Source of the DNA: Ophiocordyceps camponoti-saundersi (nom. inval.)
Lineage: Eukaryota > Ascomycota > Sordariomycetes > Hypocreales > Ophiocordycipitaceae
Reading direction: 5' to 3'
Assembly: GCA_003339415.1 (NCBI GenBank)
Contig: PDHQ01000075.1
Coordinates: forward strand, 62,001 to 126,000
DNA length: 64,000 nt
The first letter of the stretch is position 1; each line of letters begins with the position of its first letter. The notes under the pieces were generated by a model, which did not search any database, was not told the DNA's origin, and saw only the letters and a program-made list of their open reading frames with translations. Below are positions 20,757 through 32,902 of this stretch, piece by piece. A program made the translations under genes and the position numbers.

Positions 20757-23756
20757 GAGTGGGAAGGAAGAAAGAAAGAAAGAAAGCCCGCGGACGATGA
20801 GATCGAGAGCGTGACGGGATGGAAAGAGCGGCGCTGACGGGGAAAAGGAGGGTGTTAGTCAGGAGTTGACGAAAGTGCAGGGCAGCGAGCAGCTTCTGAC
20901 GCGAGGCGTCGAGATGCAGACCGAAGAAGCAAGTCCTCGATGCCCGAGAGATGATTCTTGGTGTTTTTGAAAGTGTGCAGAAGGCTCGGGAGAGGGGGGA
21001 GGTGAGATGGAGAAGGTGTGAGTGAGGTGAGGTGGGTAGGTGAGGGAGGTGATAAGAGAACTGGCAGGAGGTTGACAGCTGCCAGCTGCCAGCTGCCAGT
21101 TCACCCCTCCCCCTGGGCTTGCACCTTCCATCCACACCATCGGCCTCTCTATAGCCCTCTGAAGCTGTCACTGCATGACTAAGATGATCACTACTCTCTT
21201 TTGCTTGAGAGCCATATTCCTCTTCCTCGTCCTGATCTGGCCTCTCTGTCATTCTCTTCGTCTGGCGGGTACAGGAGAGACCTGTTGCATGAGCTGCTGG
21301 CTCGTCACATCCGGTCGCCTCTTCTAACAGAGCTCGTAGAGATACAGAAGCCTTCGAGACAGCCTCGATGAATCACCCTCGACGGCGCGGACTCGACACC
21401 AGACAATAGGTTGTTCTCATGCTATAAGACACCGAGTGCACGACGCTTAACGAGCCGGCCGACTCCCCGGGAGGTCTTTGTCATGAGAGTCGGCCAAGTT
21501 ATGCTACTGAAGCCTGGCTCTGAACATCACAGACAAGACAACGAGTTGTCGTCAACGTCAACGTTGCAAGATACTTTGGAAGTATTCTCTACCATCTTGA
21601 GAACCGAATGAGGAACAACACGATCACGTTTTGAAGCTCGCCTCAGTATTTATCTATTTGGCTCTCCAGCTCCGGGTGGATTTCCCTTTTGGGACGTGAA
21701 ACGTGTCTGCTGGCCAATGACAGCCTGTCAGCTGGCGGCATAATGCTCTCCTATTATACGTCACACGCAGTGGCCTTCCAGAGGCTACTATACGAGCATC
21801 TCTCTGGAGGTGCCTCCACTTTTGAGTGCAGATCTGCCGATACAACCATGTTTGTCACCAAGAACCTTTGACGGGCATACTCGATCGTTCGATAGCAGCC
21901 TCAGTTAGGGATTGTCGACATTGCGGTGTAGAGTGCACTACTTCTTTGAACCAGCCTGGCTACCTCTTTTCACACAAACAGGTTGACGACTTCGAGCCAG
22001 ACTTCTAGAAAGCCTTGGCAAAGCGGAGATGTCGGGTCGGTCATGCATCCTTGACGAGCAGCTTGCCGCGGACGAGCTACGCAGGCCTAATAAGCTTCAA
22101 CGATGCTGCATGGCCGCCATGCGTAACCTTGATCTTGCACGGAATTCTCTCATCTCACGAGACAGACGGAGCCAGCGGGGTGAGAGTCTTGCTCAGCTTC
22201 ACGTTGTCTCTTGGCTTCCAGGTGCCGAGAGACTACGATATGTTGCTGGTGGGCCAACTCGCGTTAGCTTCTCGGGTGCGTGGCGGACGACCGTCAAGTC
22301 AACTGTACGACAAAGGTATGAGACCATCGGCGTAAGGCTGGGGTAGCACTCGATATCTTATTAGCAGGGGCAAGCTCGCCAGCACCATCCTGGCGGTTCT
22401 ACTTTCGGAGTACTCCCGGATGACTTCGTAACCGTGTTTCCGATCTGGAGTTTCGCAATTCAGCGATGGACTTGAGGACCAGGAAAGACACAACGGCTGC
22501 CATGTAGGGATGTATATCCATATTCCGCTCCTTGCTGGCGTCGACCAGGGACGACTTCGGCAACGTCGCAGAGGCTAGTGTGTCTGTCGAATAGGCGCAA
22601 CAACTGTCGTCGATTTAACGTTGACGGCAGGTTCCGGACTTATCAACACAGTTTCCGATGAAGCTGCTGTTACGTCGAAATGAGGTGGACGACTAATTTA
22701 AACAGCCAAGACTCCGGGATTATAGCCGTGAGTCGTGAGCGACAGGAAGGGTCGTCAATAGACTGACAGCTTCTGACAAGAGCAAGCTTCGTCCTGTCTC
22801 GCTGCTGGAACCAAGATGAAGGCCTGGGCAGAAACAGATGATCCCAGAAGGCATGTTGGATCGGAGAACGACCTGATCCCTACTTGGTAGTTGGCAGAAG
22901 CAAGACATGACATGGAGCAGCGGTGACAACACCTTTACTGGCACAGAAGACGGCGGAAACAAGAAAAAGACAAGGGGGACTTGGCTCATTCAGGCTTGGC
23001 CTCTTCCCGTCTCCTGGGCATTACAATCAGTCATCAGATATTGACTTGGCCTATTTCGTCTCTGCAACGCTGCATATCTGCATATCTCCAGGCCCCCTCC
23101 CCGACGATTTCCACGAAAGGTTCGCCCTCCAATCGTGACCACCGTCTACTGACCAAGGCATCGAGCAGCGAATAGCCTAAGCGGATAAAGTTCTGTCGGG
23201 AATTGAAGCGTGATATCCCGCGGCATGTCGCCGAGATGTCGACGACAAGATGGCGATTGTCACGGGAGCTTTCGCGGTATGGCGTCTGTCGGAGGGGGCA
23301 AGCTCAACCAATTATTGAGTGCAGTAGCTGGAGCTCGATGCTTGGCCAGCTCCCATTTTATTCATTGATGGACAGATCAAGCACTGCTTTCCCTCTGGCG
23401 GTAATTGTCTCAGGCAATTTAGCCGTCGGCCATTATAAGGACCCTTGTCCGAAGCTACGGTTTCTTGCAGCTATTTCTGCATCGCGTGCCTGCGGGTATC
23501 GTTTCGCTCGTCGTCATTTCTTCGCCGCCTCTCTCTACGAATCACTTGTTACTTTTTTCCCTTTCCTTTCTTTCTTTTGTGATGGACTGAAACAGTAGCT
23601 GCTGTTTTCTCTCTTCGTGTGAAGCGGCCATATATCACTAGGGTGCTCGATTTCCATCACGCGAGAGACGATCCGATCTAGAAGAGTGGCAGAAGAGCAG
23701 ACAAGAAAGATCAGTTCAGAGACAGACTCACACGATATCCGCGTTCACAGGGAAGG
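20757..23756. other. 3-kb gene-poor stretch
   Basis: Nothing longer than about 130 codons is open and no stretch looks like a known protein. The left 450 bases are purine/pyrimidine-rich and probably hold the promoter and 5' leader of the RRM gene, including a repeated AGCTGCC motif near 21080. The rest shows no repeat, terminal inverted repeat or transposase trace that could be recognised by eye. Confidence 0.4.
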
Positions 23757-24539
23757 ATGACGAGTCTGGGTAATACCACGGTCTTCATCGCCGTCATCCT
23801 GTCGGCTCTCATCATCAGGGTAAGGCACCGCGAGCAGAGAAGCTACGGAAAACTCATGCCAGCCCAGGTCAGGGGCTTTACCGTCATCGCCCCCATCAAA
23901 GGCTACGAAGTCTTCACCCCCGAGTGGGAAATCGATCTCTCCCCCGGCGGCCCAAGGGTGACGCTAAGCGGCAGCGTCCAGGAGATTTACCGACAAGTTC
24001 TGCAGCTGAACCCCCAGTACGATGAGAACGTGAGCTGGACGCCAGGAGAAGAAGATGCCAAGATCGTCATGTCGTCCAAGTTGGCGCAAGTTGGGTCTTC
24101 GAAGCACGTCACCGACTGGAACGTCGCGACTACTCTTTGCGGCAGATGGCCAGCTACGCCGGTGCGCCGCATACGCGAGGGTATCCGATATCTGAGGCGC
24201 ATACGAGGACAGCCGATGAGCCACGCTGGCCCGGCGCAATGCGGCCGTGTCAGTTGTTCCTATAACTCGGCTATCTGGTGGTGCAATGATGTGAGGCTAC
24301 CGTCACCCCATTCATTCTCCCCCCCCTTTTGTCGCTGGTTTCCTCTGTCTGACACGGATTGCCGGGGGCTACAGGATCGTCGGCCCAAGGTTCTGAGCTC
24401 CTTTGCGTCCATCGCTGACGGAGCACAGCTGCTCGTCAGGAGATGCGTTGAGTGGATGAATCCGCAGCCAGAGGCATTTGGAGGCCAGGCTTTTCATCCG
24501 CACAAGTGGAATGTCATCATCCGGGGGGACAATTGTTGA
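23757..24539 (+). CDS. Putative small secreted protein, fungal YNSAIWWCND family
   Basis: The N-terminal 21 residues form a hydrophobic signal-like segment (TTVFIAVILSALII). A 48-bp GTAAGG...CCCAG intron (23820-23867) probably follows, giving VRGFTVIAPIKGYEVFTPEWEIDLSPGG. The middle has VTLSGSVQEIYRQVLQLNPQYDE. The C-terminal half has the hallmark CGRWPATPVRRIREGIRYLRR, then CGRVSCSYNSAIWWCND. After an in-frame intron (24291-24374) it has SFASIADGAQLLVRRC and ends GQAFHPHKWNVIIRGDNC. This pattern occurs in uncharacterised small secreted proteins of plant-associated Sordariomycetes, some considered effector candidates. Function unknown. The protein would be about 215 aa with both introns removed; neither intron is proven. 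Confidence 0.72.
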   Translation: MTSLGNTTVFIAVILSALIIRVRHREQRSYGKLMPAQVRGFTVIAPIKGYEVFTPEWEIDLSPGGPRVTLSGSVQEIYRQVLQLNPQYDENVSWTPGEEDAKIVMSSKLAQVGSSKHVTDWNVATTLCGRWPATPVRRIREGIRYLRRIRGQPMSHAGPAQCGRVSCSYNSAIWWCNDVRLPSPHSFSPPFCRWFPLSDTDCRGLQDRRPKVLSSFASIADGAQLLVRRCVEWMNPQPEAFGGQAFHPHKWNVIIRGDNC

Positions 24540-25928
24540 GACAAGATGGTATATGAAGTGGACGAAGTAGATGATGCAAAGACTAGATGCTGACTTGGGA
24601 TGGGGGTTGAGTAGACCAAGGGAGAAGGGGTTGACGGTGCTCTGTGAGGCGAAGGCGGGACAGCTCGATAGGCACTAAGTAAACAGGGTCAATAAGTACG
24701 AACACTAGGGCTTCATCCCCTGCACGAGAAGCCGTAGCATGCAAATGAGCTGCGTCGTGATGCGGGCAAGAGGAGAGAGAAAGCTTGGCCACGATGCCTT
24801 CAGCCGGCGCTCGGCACAGGAGCTAACCCCGAGATATCACATCCCCCCAAGCCATAGGGAGCTAGGCAGTCAAGGTAGCCCCTTGCACGACGCAGGTCAA
24901 GCTATGAGACTCTCCATCAGCCGGCCCCTACGGCCTATGAAGTCTCAGACCAGGAGGGAACTGCACAGCCTCTCCACCTAAGAGGGGGATCCCCTGTCGA
25001 TGTTATGCAGAAGCCGTCGTGAGGAGAGAGTTGCCAGTGGTTAAGGACAAGTTACATACTCTGCAAAGACTGACGATATGACCTTGTATATCCGTAGATG
25101 AACGTCTCATCGGCACTTTACGGACAGAATCATCAAGCCAGGATACCGCAGCAAAACCCCAGAGAAGAGGAGACACAACCCAGCGAGACATCTCAGCATC
25201 TCCCCTTGACCCATCCCGGCCGCCCCTAGAGCGCGGGGATATCTAGGACAACACGCGAGAAGCGAGACAACGGAAGCAGGCCCCCCAAGCGGGCAAGACA
25301 TCTAGTCCAGGATAGCCTTGTCTAAGCTCCCGCGGATAGCCAACGTTCCCCAAGACCTACCAGCTAGCCCGCCCGTTAGAAATGAGCAAGACGGGGGAAG
25401 AAGAAAGGGGAAAAAAAAGCAACTTCACAGGGTCTGGAATGCCGCAGAACAGGCATGGCGAAAGCTGAGACGGGGCTTTTTTTGCTTTGTCCGAGACGAT
25501 AGTCGTTTTCTTGGGCTTGGACGCTGCAAGGGAGGTTATCAGCTTCTTTTTGCCGGACGCAGGCACGGACTAGTTGGGGATGGACTTTCAGGCGTGCTGC
25601 TTCTGGAGGGGGGCTAATGATGGTATTCCGTGCTTCTCTGGTTGTTGCTATCACTTTGACATCCCTGTATCGTGTAAGACCGGGGGGAGCGCACAAGCCT
25701 TGTTGTCGCCCCCCCCTTGGCTTTGCTTCTTTCTTTACTTGATGCCCTTGAGTTGTGATGGGCGTTCTTTCTTGATCCCTGCTTGTCTCTTCTGTAGAGT
25801 CGTTCTTGTTAAAAAGGGTCACCCCGATCTTGAGGTTCAGCTGAGATTCGGGTCTGCGGTATCCTGACTTGAACTTTCTCGTTACTTCTCACATCGTGAA
25901 TCGTGGAAAATCGTCGTAGATAGACGAC
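24540..25928. other. Intergenic region
   Basis: About 1.4 kb without a supported gene on either strand. It contains homopolymer tracts (poly-A near 25410, poly-C near 25710). The right end holds the promoter of the RGS gene. Confidence 0.4.
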
Positions 25929-27373
25929 ATGGTGAAGCTCTTCTCTCTCACTTACACCCGTCCCAAGCACGTGGACGCACCACGTCCGAGCCAGGATGGT
26001 TCTCAAGAGGTCGTCTCCATCCGGTCAGGGACCTCCGGCTGCTCAGCAGGCATCCCGGACTCGCTGGCTTTTGACAACATCATGAACGGCGGCACTTGTC
26101 CCGTGAGTTACCGACCTTGTCAGACGTATTACCCGACCATCTATTCTGACGATGGTCAAAACTCAGCCCATGACGGTACGCGACTTCATGAACTACCTCA
26201 TCTATATCGAGCACTCTGCCGAGAATCTACAGTTCTGGCTATGGTATAAAGACTATGTTCAACGCTTCCAATCCGCCGAGACGACGGACATGAGCCTCGC
26301 GCCCATCTGGACGCAGGACCTGGAAGACGATGTGGTGGCACGAATCCGTAAAGACCACGCTGAGAAGATGCGTCCAGAGCCGCAGGTGACGGCGGAGATG
26401 CTCAAGGGAACAGACTTTGAGAAGCCTGCTGTAGATCAGGCGGGCGTGAATCCCTTCAACACGCCTCCGCTCAGCTCTCACGGCACCGGGGACGATCTCG
26501 GCTCGCTGGGCACGGCACCGGTCAGCTTGCCGTCCGGGACACCTTCAAGCTTTACGTTACGAGCAAAGGAAGCCTACGCTTTTGCTGGTGCCAGACAGCC
26601 TTGTAAGTGCCTCAGCGCGTCTATCAAAGCCCATCTCCGGCTCATCAGACTATCAAGTCACCATCCAGCCGTTCCGCGAAGAGATCGACCGCGTCTTGGC
26701 CACGTACATCATGGACGGCGCTCCGCGACAACTCAACCTCGCATCGTGGGAGTTGAAAGCAGCGGTTCACGCACTATCTTACACGACGCACCCAACAGCT
26801 CTCCGATCGCTCTTCTCAACTGTCGACGCGTCTCTTCGACGACAAGCGCATCCCAACTTCATACGATGGTCCATCTGCAACGGCAACCCGGCGCGGGTCT
26901 TCTTCGCGAGGGCTCTCGGCATCGGTCTTATCATCGGCGGCATCTTGATGGGCGTCATCATGACTCTAAGCAGATTAGGTCGTGGCTATCGCGCCTTCGT
27001 AGCTCTCCCGCTCGTCCTGGGCATCAGCACCCTCGTGGCGGCGTACAAGGGCATGTGCGTGGTGTTGCACGGGATGCATCATCGGCACGTACGACCGTGG
27101 GAGCTGTTCGTTCAGGATGACGGCGAAGACCTTGACAGGGGGAGTTTCGAATCGTTTGGTTCGACCAACAGTTACGAGGACGAGCCTTGGGTTGTCAAGT
27201 ATGAGAAGCGTAACGTCGTGCGCAAGATCTTTGACAGGGAGGTTTGGATTCAGGAGCCTGCGTTGAGGCAGATTCAGGACACCATCTTCTTGCAGGCTAT
27301 TCTGGCTTCGTTGCTGCTTGGGGGGGTGTTGACGGCTATCTTCGTCGCCCTGCCTGGCGGCAAGCTGTTCTGA
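25929..27373 (+). CDS. RGS-domain membrane protein, Rax1-like
   Basis: Probable regulator of G-protein signalling or polarity landmark protein. Three exons (25929-26102, 26167-26602, about 26658-27373) give roughly 440 aa. After a short N-terminus the first part of an RGS fold is visible: MTVRDFMNYLIYIEHSAENLQFWLWYKDYVQRF. An acidic and Ser/Pro-rich linker follows, then the last RGS helices FTIQPFREEIDRVLATYIMDGAPRQLNLA and ALRSLFSTVDASLRRQAHPNFIRWS. Two adjacent hydrophobic segments (ALGIGLIIGGILMGVIMTL and FVALPLVLGISTLVAAY) and a C-terminal one (ILASLLLGGVLTAIFVALPG) suggest three membrane helices, as in the Rax1 family. The start of exon 3 could be 26649 instead; both keep frame. Confidence 0.85.
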
Positions 27374-28696
27374 GTCTTTCTGCGAATGGAAGTGAAACTG
27401 TTGACGATGAGGTTACGAGATGAAACGTGTTAAGAGATGGCTCGTCTGAGTATCAAGTCTTTAACAGCGTTGAGAACATGAGCATGATGTAGGTAGGCGT
27501 GGTTGAATGCGGAGAGTGAGACTTGATATCAAGCCACACACACACACAACATTCCATCGCCAACGGCTGTTATCAGATCGAATTTGCAGAGATCAAAGCG
27601 TTTAACAAGGCCATCTCTATGTATCGCATAGATTCATTCATCACATTCCATCGCCGTTGCATCAACTTCGTCTCATCATTCATCAAGTGTCTTCTCCGCC
27701 TCATTGCTCACATGAGTTTCCCCTTGTTCATTCTCATGCTGCATAAACATGTGTCTCTCTGTTGGTAAGCCACACTCGACGATGACGCGCACGCGCCCAG
27801 CAAGGCACAAACCCGCCGTCTCGACCGAACCTTACCCACACACTGCCATGCAACTCACGACGGAAGCCAGAGAGAATGGGACTCGGGAGGTAAATTACAG
27901 GCTATCCTGCTGCAACTGAAGAATCGAGAGCTTGTCTTCAAGAGACAACGGCGTTGCGTGTGTTGCCCGTTGGTTTCCCCCCCTCGATGAGGCTTCAACT
28001 CCATGAGCAGCTGTTGGTGAGACCTCTACGTCGTAACCTTGCTGCACGGACGCCCGACATGCACCCGACGATGCACGAGCGGCAGATCCGATTATGATGT
28101 CAAGTCGACATCGTTATCATGGTTCATCGTCGTGCTCACGACTGTGGAAGCATGCACACACCAATCTGCCTCTTTCGTTGACAACTTGTGCCGAGAAGCA
28201 GAGAGTCTATCTATACCAGGACTTCATATTAACTTTTAGTCAACTGATATCCTCGTTGTGGCTGGGCTTACAGAGGTTCAATGACATGCAGGCCAGCCAG
28301 CAGCAAACGCTGTGGAGATGAGATCGTCAAGATAGTGGCCCGGCCATGTCTGCGCAAGTGTCTCCGGAAGTAGTAGCATCGTCAAGGCAAACGCAACTCA
28401 AGACTCAGTCCCTGCGGAAACATGTTGGCTGCCGGATGGACAAGTTCGTTGGAACCCCCCCGGGGTGCCACCACTTGCATTCAATGCATTCAATGCCATT
28501 GTTCTGTTGGTTGCCAGGCTCTGCGGTGATAGTCACCTACGCGTGTAAGTCGTCATTGCATGTCCAGAGTTGACGGCATAAGAGGTAGATGAAAACAAAC
28601 CGTCATGTCTTATAACTTGAGTTCGCCTGTCCCGGCCTTCTCTGCAGGTCAAAGACTACATAGTATACGTGGTACAGTTTTAAATCGACTGCAACC
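27374..28696. other. Intergenic region
   Basis: About 1.3 kb with no supported gene. A CA-repeat (about 27536-27548) and two copies of ACATTCCATCGCC (near 27549 and 27643) were seen. The final 100 bases before the P450 start should hold its promoter. Confidence 0.4.
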
Positions 28697-30359
28697 ATGA
28701 TCTATTCACCATTGCTGTTCCTCATTCTCGCCCTCCTCTTATACCTCCTCGTCAGTCATCGACATGGCAAGAAGAGTCGCGAAAAGAGCCCTGGTCCCAA
28801 TCTCCCTCCTCTTCCCCCAGAGCCAAAGACACCGTCGATAATCAGCCAGTTCTTCAACGGCCCTCCAAAGGAAAACGCAGAGGATGATCTTGTCAGACGG
28901 AAAGAAAGCCACGGTCCCATCAGCTCCTTGACCGTCATGGGAAAGACTCTCATCTTCATCCATGACCGTGACGTGGCAAAGGAGCTGCTCGATGCCAAAT
29001 CCTCCGCAACCTCGGGACGTCCGGCAACCGAGTTTGGCTCTAAGATGTGTGCTTATGATAGGTTCTTTGCTCTGCAGCCATACGATGATCGGTTTCGAAA
29101 GGGTCGAAAGCTGGCTCATCAGATGATCGGGACGGGAGAGCGCGCGTCTCGGTTTCATTCCGTACAGGAGGAGGAAGTTTGTAGGTTCCTTGTACGCCTC
29201 ATGGAACGACCGAACGATGTCATGGAGCACCTCAGAACGTAAGAGTTGCTTGAGCCTCTCTCTTCTCAGACATGGCTGACTTTCCCACAGCAGTGCAAGC
29301 GCCAACATCTTGAAGATGACTTACGGATATGCGGCAAACGACAAAGACCCCCTCGTCGACTTGATCGAAAAGGTCATGAGCTCGCTCGAAGCTTCGTTCT
29401 CTCACGTGGGAACCAAGGTGGACATGTTCCCTGTTATCCAGCATCTACCGGAAGGGCTTCCCGGCACGGGATTCAAAAAGACGGCTCGGCGGTTTAGGAC
29501 GATGGCGGAAACGGCGGTTAACATCCCCTTCTCTTTGGTTCGGCAACGGATGATGGCCGCCGATCAGCCAGACTCCTATGTCTCGTTCCTCATCAGGAAA
29601 GAGGGCGGAGAAGGACAGCAGCTGAGCCAATACGACGAGTCCATCATCAAGTGGACTGCTGGGAGTATGTATCTTGCTGGAGCAGATACGATAGTCGGCA
29701 CTCTGGCCAGTTTCGTCCTGGCTTCCATCTTGTTTCCCGAAGCACAGGCCAAAGCGCAGGAAGAGCTTGACCGAGTGGTTGGTACCAACAGGCTTCCGAT
29801 CATGAAAGACCGAGACAATCTACCATATGTCGACGCCTTGGTCAAGGAAATCTTCCGCTGGAACCCGGTTGCGCCATTCGGAATAGCACATCTTGCGACT
29901 GACGACGTCATCCTCGAAGACTACACGATCCCCAAGAACTCCGTCTTGATCCCCGCCATATGGTCCATGTGCAACGACCCGGAAACATACCCGGATCCGA
30001 GGAACTTCAAGCCGGAGCGACATCTCGGTCCAGAGCAACAAGCTGATCCCAGACTCTTGTCCTTTGGCTTTGGGCGTCGCCGATGTCCCGGACGGTTCTT
30101 TGCCGACGCCAGCGTCTTCCTGACGATTGCGTCTGCGCTGGCCATCTTCAACATCGGTAAAGCTGTTGACGAACAGGGGAGAGAACTGGAGCCGAAGCTC
30201 GAGTTATCACAGGGGTTGCTCAACCATCCAGAGCCGTTTCCGTACAAGATCACGCCGAGGGGTCCGGAGCAGGTCAAGTTGATCGAGCGCTTGAAGCACG
30301 AGGTTTCATGGAGCAGCGATGCAGATCGACTGCCCAAGATTCCCCCTGATCTCTTCTGA
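28697..30359 (+). CDS. Cytochrome P450 monooxygenase
   Basis: Haem-thiolate oxidase anchored in the ER membrane. Two exons (28697-29238, 29291-30359) encode about 536 aa, a normal length. The N-terminal hydrophobic anchor (LLFLILALLLYLLV) is followed by the proline hinge PGPNLPPLPPEP. The I-helix reads MYLAGADTIVGT, the K-helix ExxR is KEIFRW, and the PERF-like segment is NFKPERHLG. The haem-binding loop is FGFGRRRCPGRFFAD with the Cys ligand. The overall style resembles the fungal group that includes O-methylsterigmatocystin oxidoreductase-like enzymes, but the substrate cannot be told. The I-helix has Ile where many P450s have Thr. No other biosynthetic gene is adjacent, so a role in detoxification is equally possible. 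Confidence 0.93.
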
Positions 30360-30856
30360 ATGGAGGTCTGAACTGAGGAGATTGATTACTTGATGCTATT
30401 GGCGAGTTCTAAGAATCGTCTTCGAGTTTACTGAATTCTCCTGCTTGTTCCGTTGATTTTGTTATATAGATGTTAGTGTTTACCGCCACGTAGATAGTAA
30501 ACAACTAACACGCGCCTTATTTCGAAAGGCCATCACGTGATACTGGTACTCAGACTTGCGCCACACTATTGACAGCCACTTCCGACTGCCGCTCCCAGAT
30601 TATATCATCCGGTCTCAACAAGCAGCTCCAGATAGCCGAGAGGCCGAGCTTACGTCACGATCCTGCACACTTAAACCTCCGAGCTTCCCTCAACCTTTCA
30701 ACCGTGACGTCCTTTGTCCGTCGTCACACGGGCCCGCATGCTCTGGCTTTTCTCCCTCGTCGTCACACTCCAGCAGTAAGCTGTGCTCGCTGCCGAGACC
30801 ATCCCCTCGCCGCTGCCCCCGCCAATGCGCGGACACAGCGAGCGCCGTCCATCGCC
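30360..30856. other. Intergenic region before pantothenate kinase
   Basis: Holds the P450 3' end and the pantothenate kinase promoter. The last 250 bases are C/T-rich. No gene was recognised. Confidence 0.45.
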
Positions 30857-32331
30857 ATGACTCCCGCCGTCGAGGGCCAGGATGAGAGCGCAGCGAGCCG
30901 GTCTAGCGCAATCGGCAGCAAGACGTCAATAGACGAGATCGACAATACGATCACGAGGCCTGGAAGCGTCAAGATCAACGTCAAGGGCGCCTTCATCGTC
31001 GATGCCGAGACGTGCTCTCCCGCTCCCGGCCGGGCCCAGGCCGGCGGCAACGGCAGCGGCAGTCCTACACACCGTGAGACCAGTGACATCCGCCTACCAA
31101 ATCACACGGCTGTCGTGAGCCATATTGCCATTGACGCAAGTTTTGTGCCTTTCGCCTCTCATCTTTCTTCATCTGACGCTTCCGGCAGATTGGCGGCTCA
31201 CTCATCAAACTCGTCTACTTCTCGCGCGAGGTTCACTCGACCGAACCCGGCGGCCGACTGAACTTTCAGAACTTCGAGACGGATCGTGTCGACGACTGCG
31301 TCGAGCTCATGAAGCACCTTCGCGACAAACATCTGGAGCTCAATGGTTCACGGCCCAGTGAGCTCTGCGTCATGGCCACCGGCGGTGGCGCCTACAAGTT
31401 CTATGACAAGATCCGTGATGCGCTCGGCGTCGACGTTCTGCGCGAAGACGAGATGGAATGTCTCATCATCGGTCAGTCGAACCATGACTCCCGTCTTCCG
31501 AGCTATGCTGGCTGCGATACTGACGCCCTCTGTTCGCTTCTTGGCCTAGGCTTGGACTTCTTCATCACCGAGATCCCTCGAGAGGTCTTCACATACTCTG
31601 TTACGGACCCGATGCACTTTGTCAGCCCCCGAGAGAGGCCATACCCGTATCTGCTAGTAAACATCGGCTCGGGCGTTTCTTTCCTCAAGGTCACCGGACA
31701 GCGTTCCTACCAACGAGTCGGTGGCACATCTCTGGGAGGCGGCACGCTCTGGGGTCTCCTCTCTCTGCTGACGGGTGCGCGCACATTCGGCGAGATGCTG
31801 GACTTGGCCGCTCAAGGCGACAACGCTCGGGTCGACATGCTGGTTGGGGACATTTACGGGACCGACTACGGCAAGATCGGCCTTAAGAGCACGGCAATCG
31901 CCTCGTCGTTTGGTAAGGTCTTTCGGCTCAAGAGCGCTTCCGAGGCTGCCGCCGCCGCAGCCGACGACGGCTACCCCCAAGCTCCCGACTTTGGTGACGG
32001 GGATATATCTCGGTCGCTATTGTACGCCATCTCTAATAATATCGGACATCTCGCCTTTTTGCAATCGCAGATTCACAACTTGTCAGACATCTACTTTGGC
32101 GGTTCTTTTATTCGAGGACACCGCCAGACGATGAACACGCTGAGCTATGCCATCAAATTCTGGAGTAACGGCTTGAAACAGGCTTACTTTCTGCGACACG
32201 AGGGCTATCTCGGTGCCGTCGGCGCCTTTCTGAAGAGGCAGCCCAAGAACTGGGGCCGCAGAAGCAGCCTAGAGGGCCTAGAGGAGCTACAGGAGCTCAA
32301 GAGAACCATGAAGGCCAAAGAAGGCCAGTGA
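30857..32331 (+). CDS. Pantothenate kinase (eukaryotic type II)
   Basis: Phosphorylates pantothenate with ATP, the first and rate-limiting step of coenzyme A synthesis, in the cytosol. Three exons (30857-31135, 31189-31471, 31550-32331) give about 447 aa. The phosphate-binding motif HIAIDIGGSLIKLVYFS is created by joining exons 1 and 2 across an intron with a GC donor (GAC|GCAAGT). Then follow CVMATGGGAYKFYDKI, CLIIGLDFF (formed over intron 2), YPYLLVNIGSGVSFLKV and the signature GGTSLGGGTLWGLLSLLTG. DIYFGGSFIRGH and EGYLGAVGAFLKR complete the fold. Exon 3 carries a short Ala-rich insertion near residue 305. The N-terminal 80 residues are low-complexity, as usual in fungi. Confidence 0.94.
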
Positions 32332-32902
32332 AGGCGGGCGAGAGCGAGAAAGGGGGTTTCGTCACGCGGCGTCGCTCTCTTGTACTTATAATACTACGCT
32401 GCGTGCGAAGAATTCCTCGGTTTCACGCTCAGAGCGTTGGGAAGACGTTTGGTTTCCTTCTTTGGGCCGGGCTGGAAGATTTCTGTGGACGGCGTATCTG
32501 TGCTTCCCGGCAACGGCAGTCGGCATGTCTAGCGATTTCAATTATAGATCTGGATTATTGACATTGGAGGGCGCAAAAGAGGGTTCAGCTACAATTGCAC
32601 ACCATACATACATACGCACGAGCATACTCCGGCGCAGAAATCTCTCCAAGACGCACCACCCGGTGATACAGACGCGAATGACTTCCCCAAGCATGGTACC
32701 AATGTGACGGTCGAGAGGTTTATTGTGGACGATATGGGCTGTGTAAGAGAAAAGTGTTGAGAAAGATTATCTGCAATCTATAAGGAGACGCAGTGACATA
32801 CGAGTCTTCAGAAACATCCTGTCTAAGAATAGAGCATGATGGAGTTTGCCGACTGCAGCCGAGTGCTCAAGAGAAACAGGAGGGGGCCCGTGATAGGTGA
32901 CA
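32332..32902. other. Convergent 3' region of pantothenate kinase and AIM11
   Basis: Contains the untranslated ends of both genes. No additional gene was recognised. Confidence 0.45.

Noticed and set aside
20605..21252. 215-codon minus-strand frame upstream of the RRM gene
   Set aside because: It spans promoter-like purine tracts and overlaps the RRM first exon in another frame; no homology was recognised.
20757..23756. Possible degenerate transposon in the gene-poor stretch
   Set aside because: No terminal repeats, target duplications or transposase-like translation could be seen by eye, so no mobile element is claimed.
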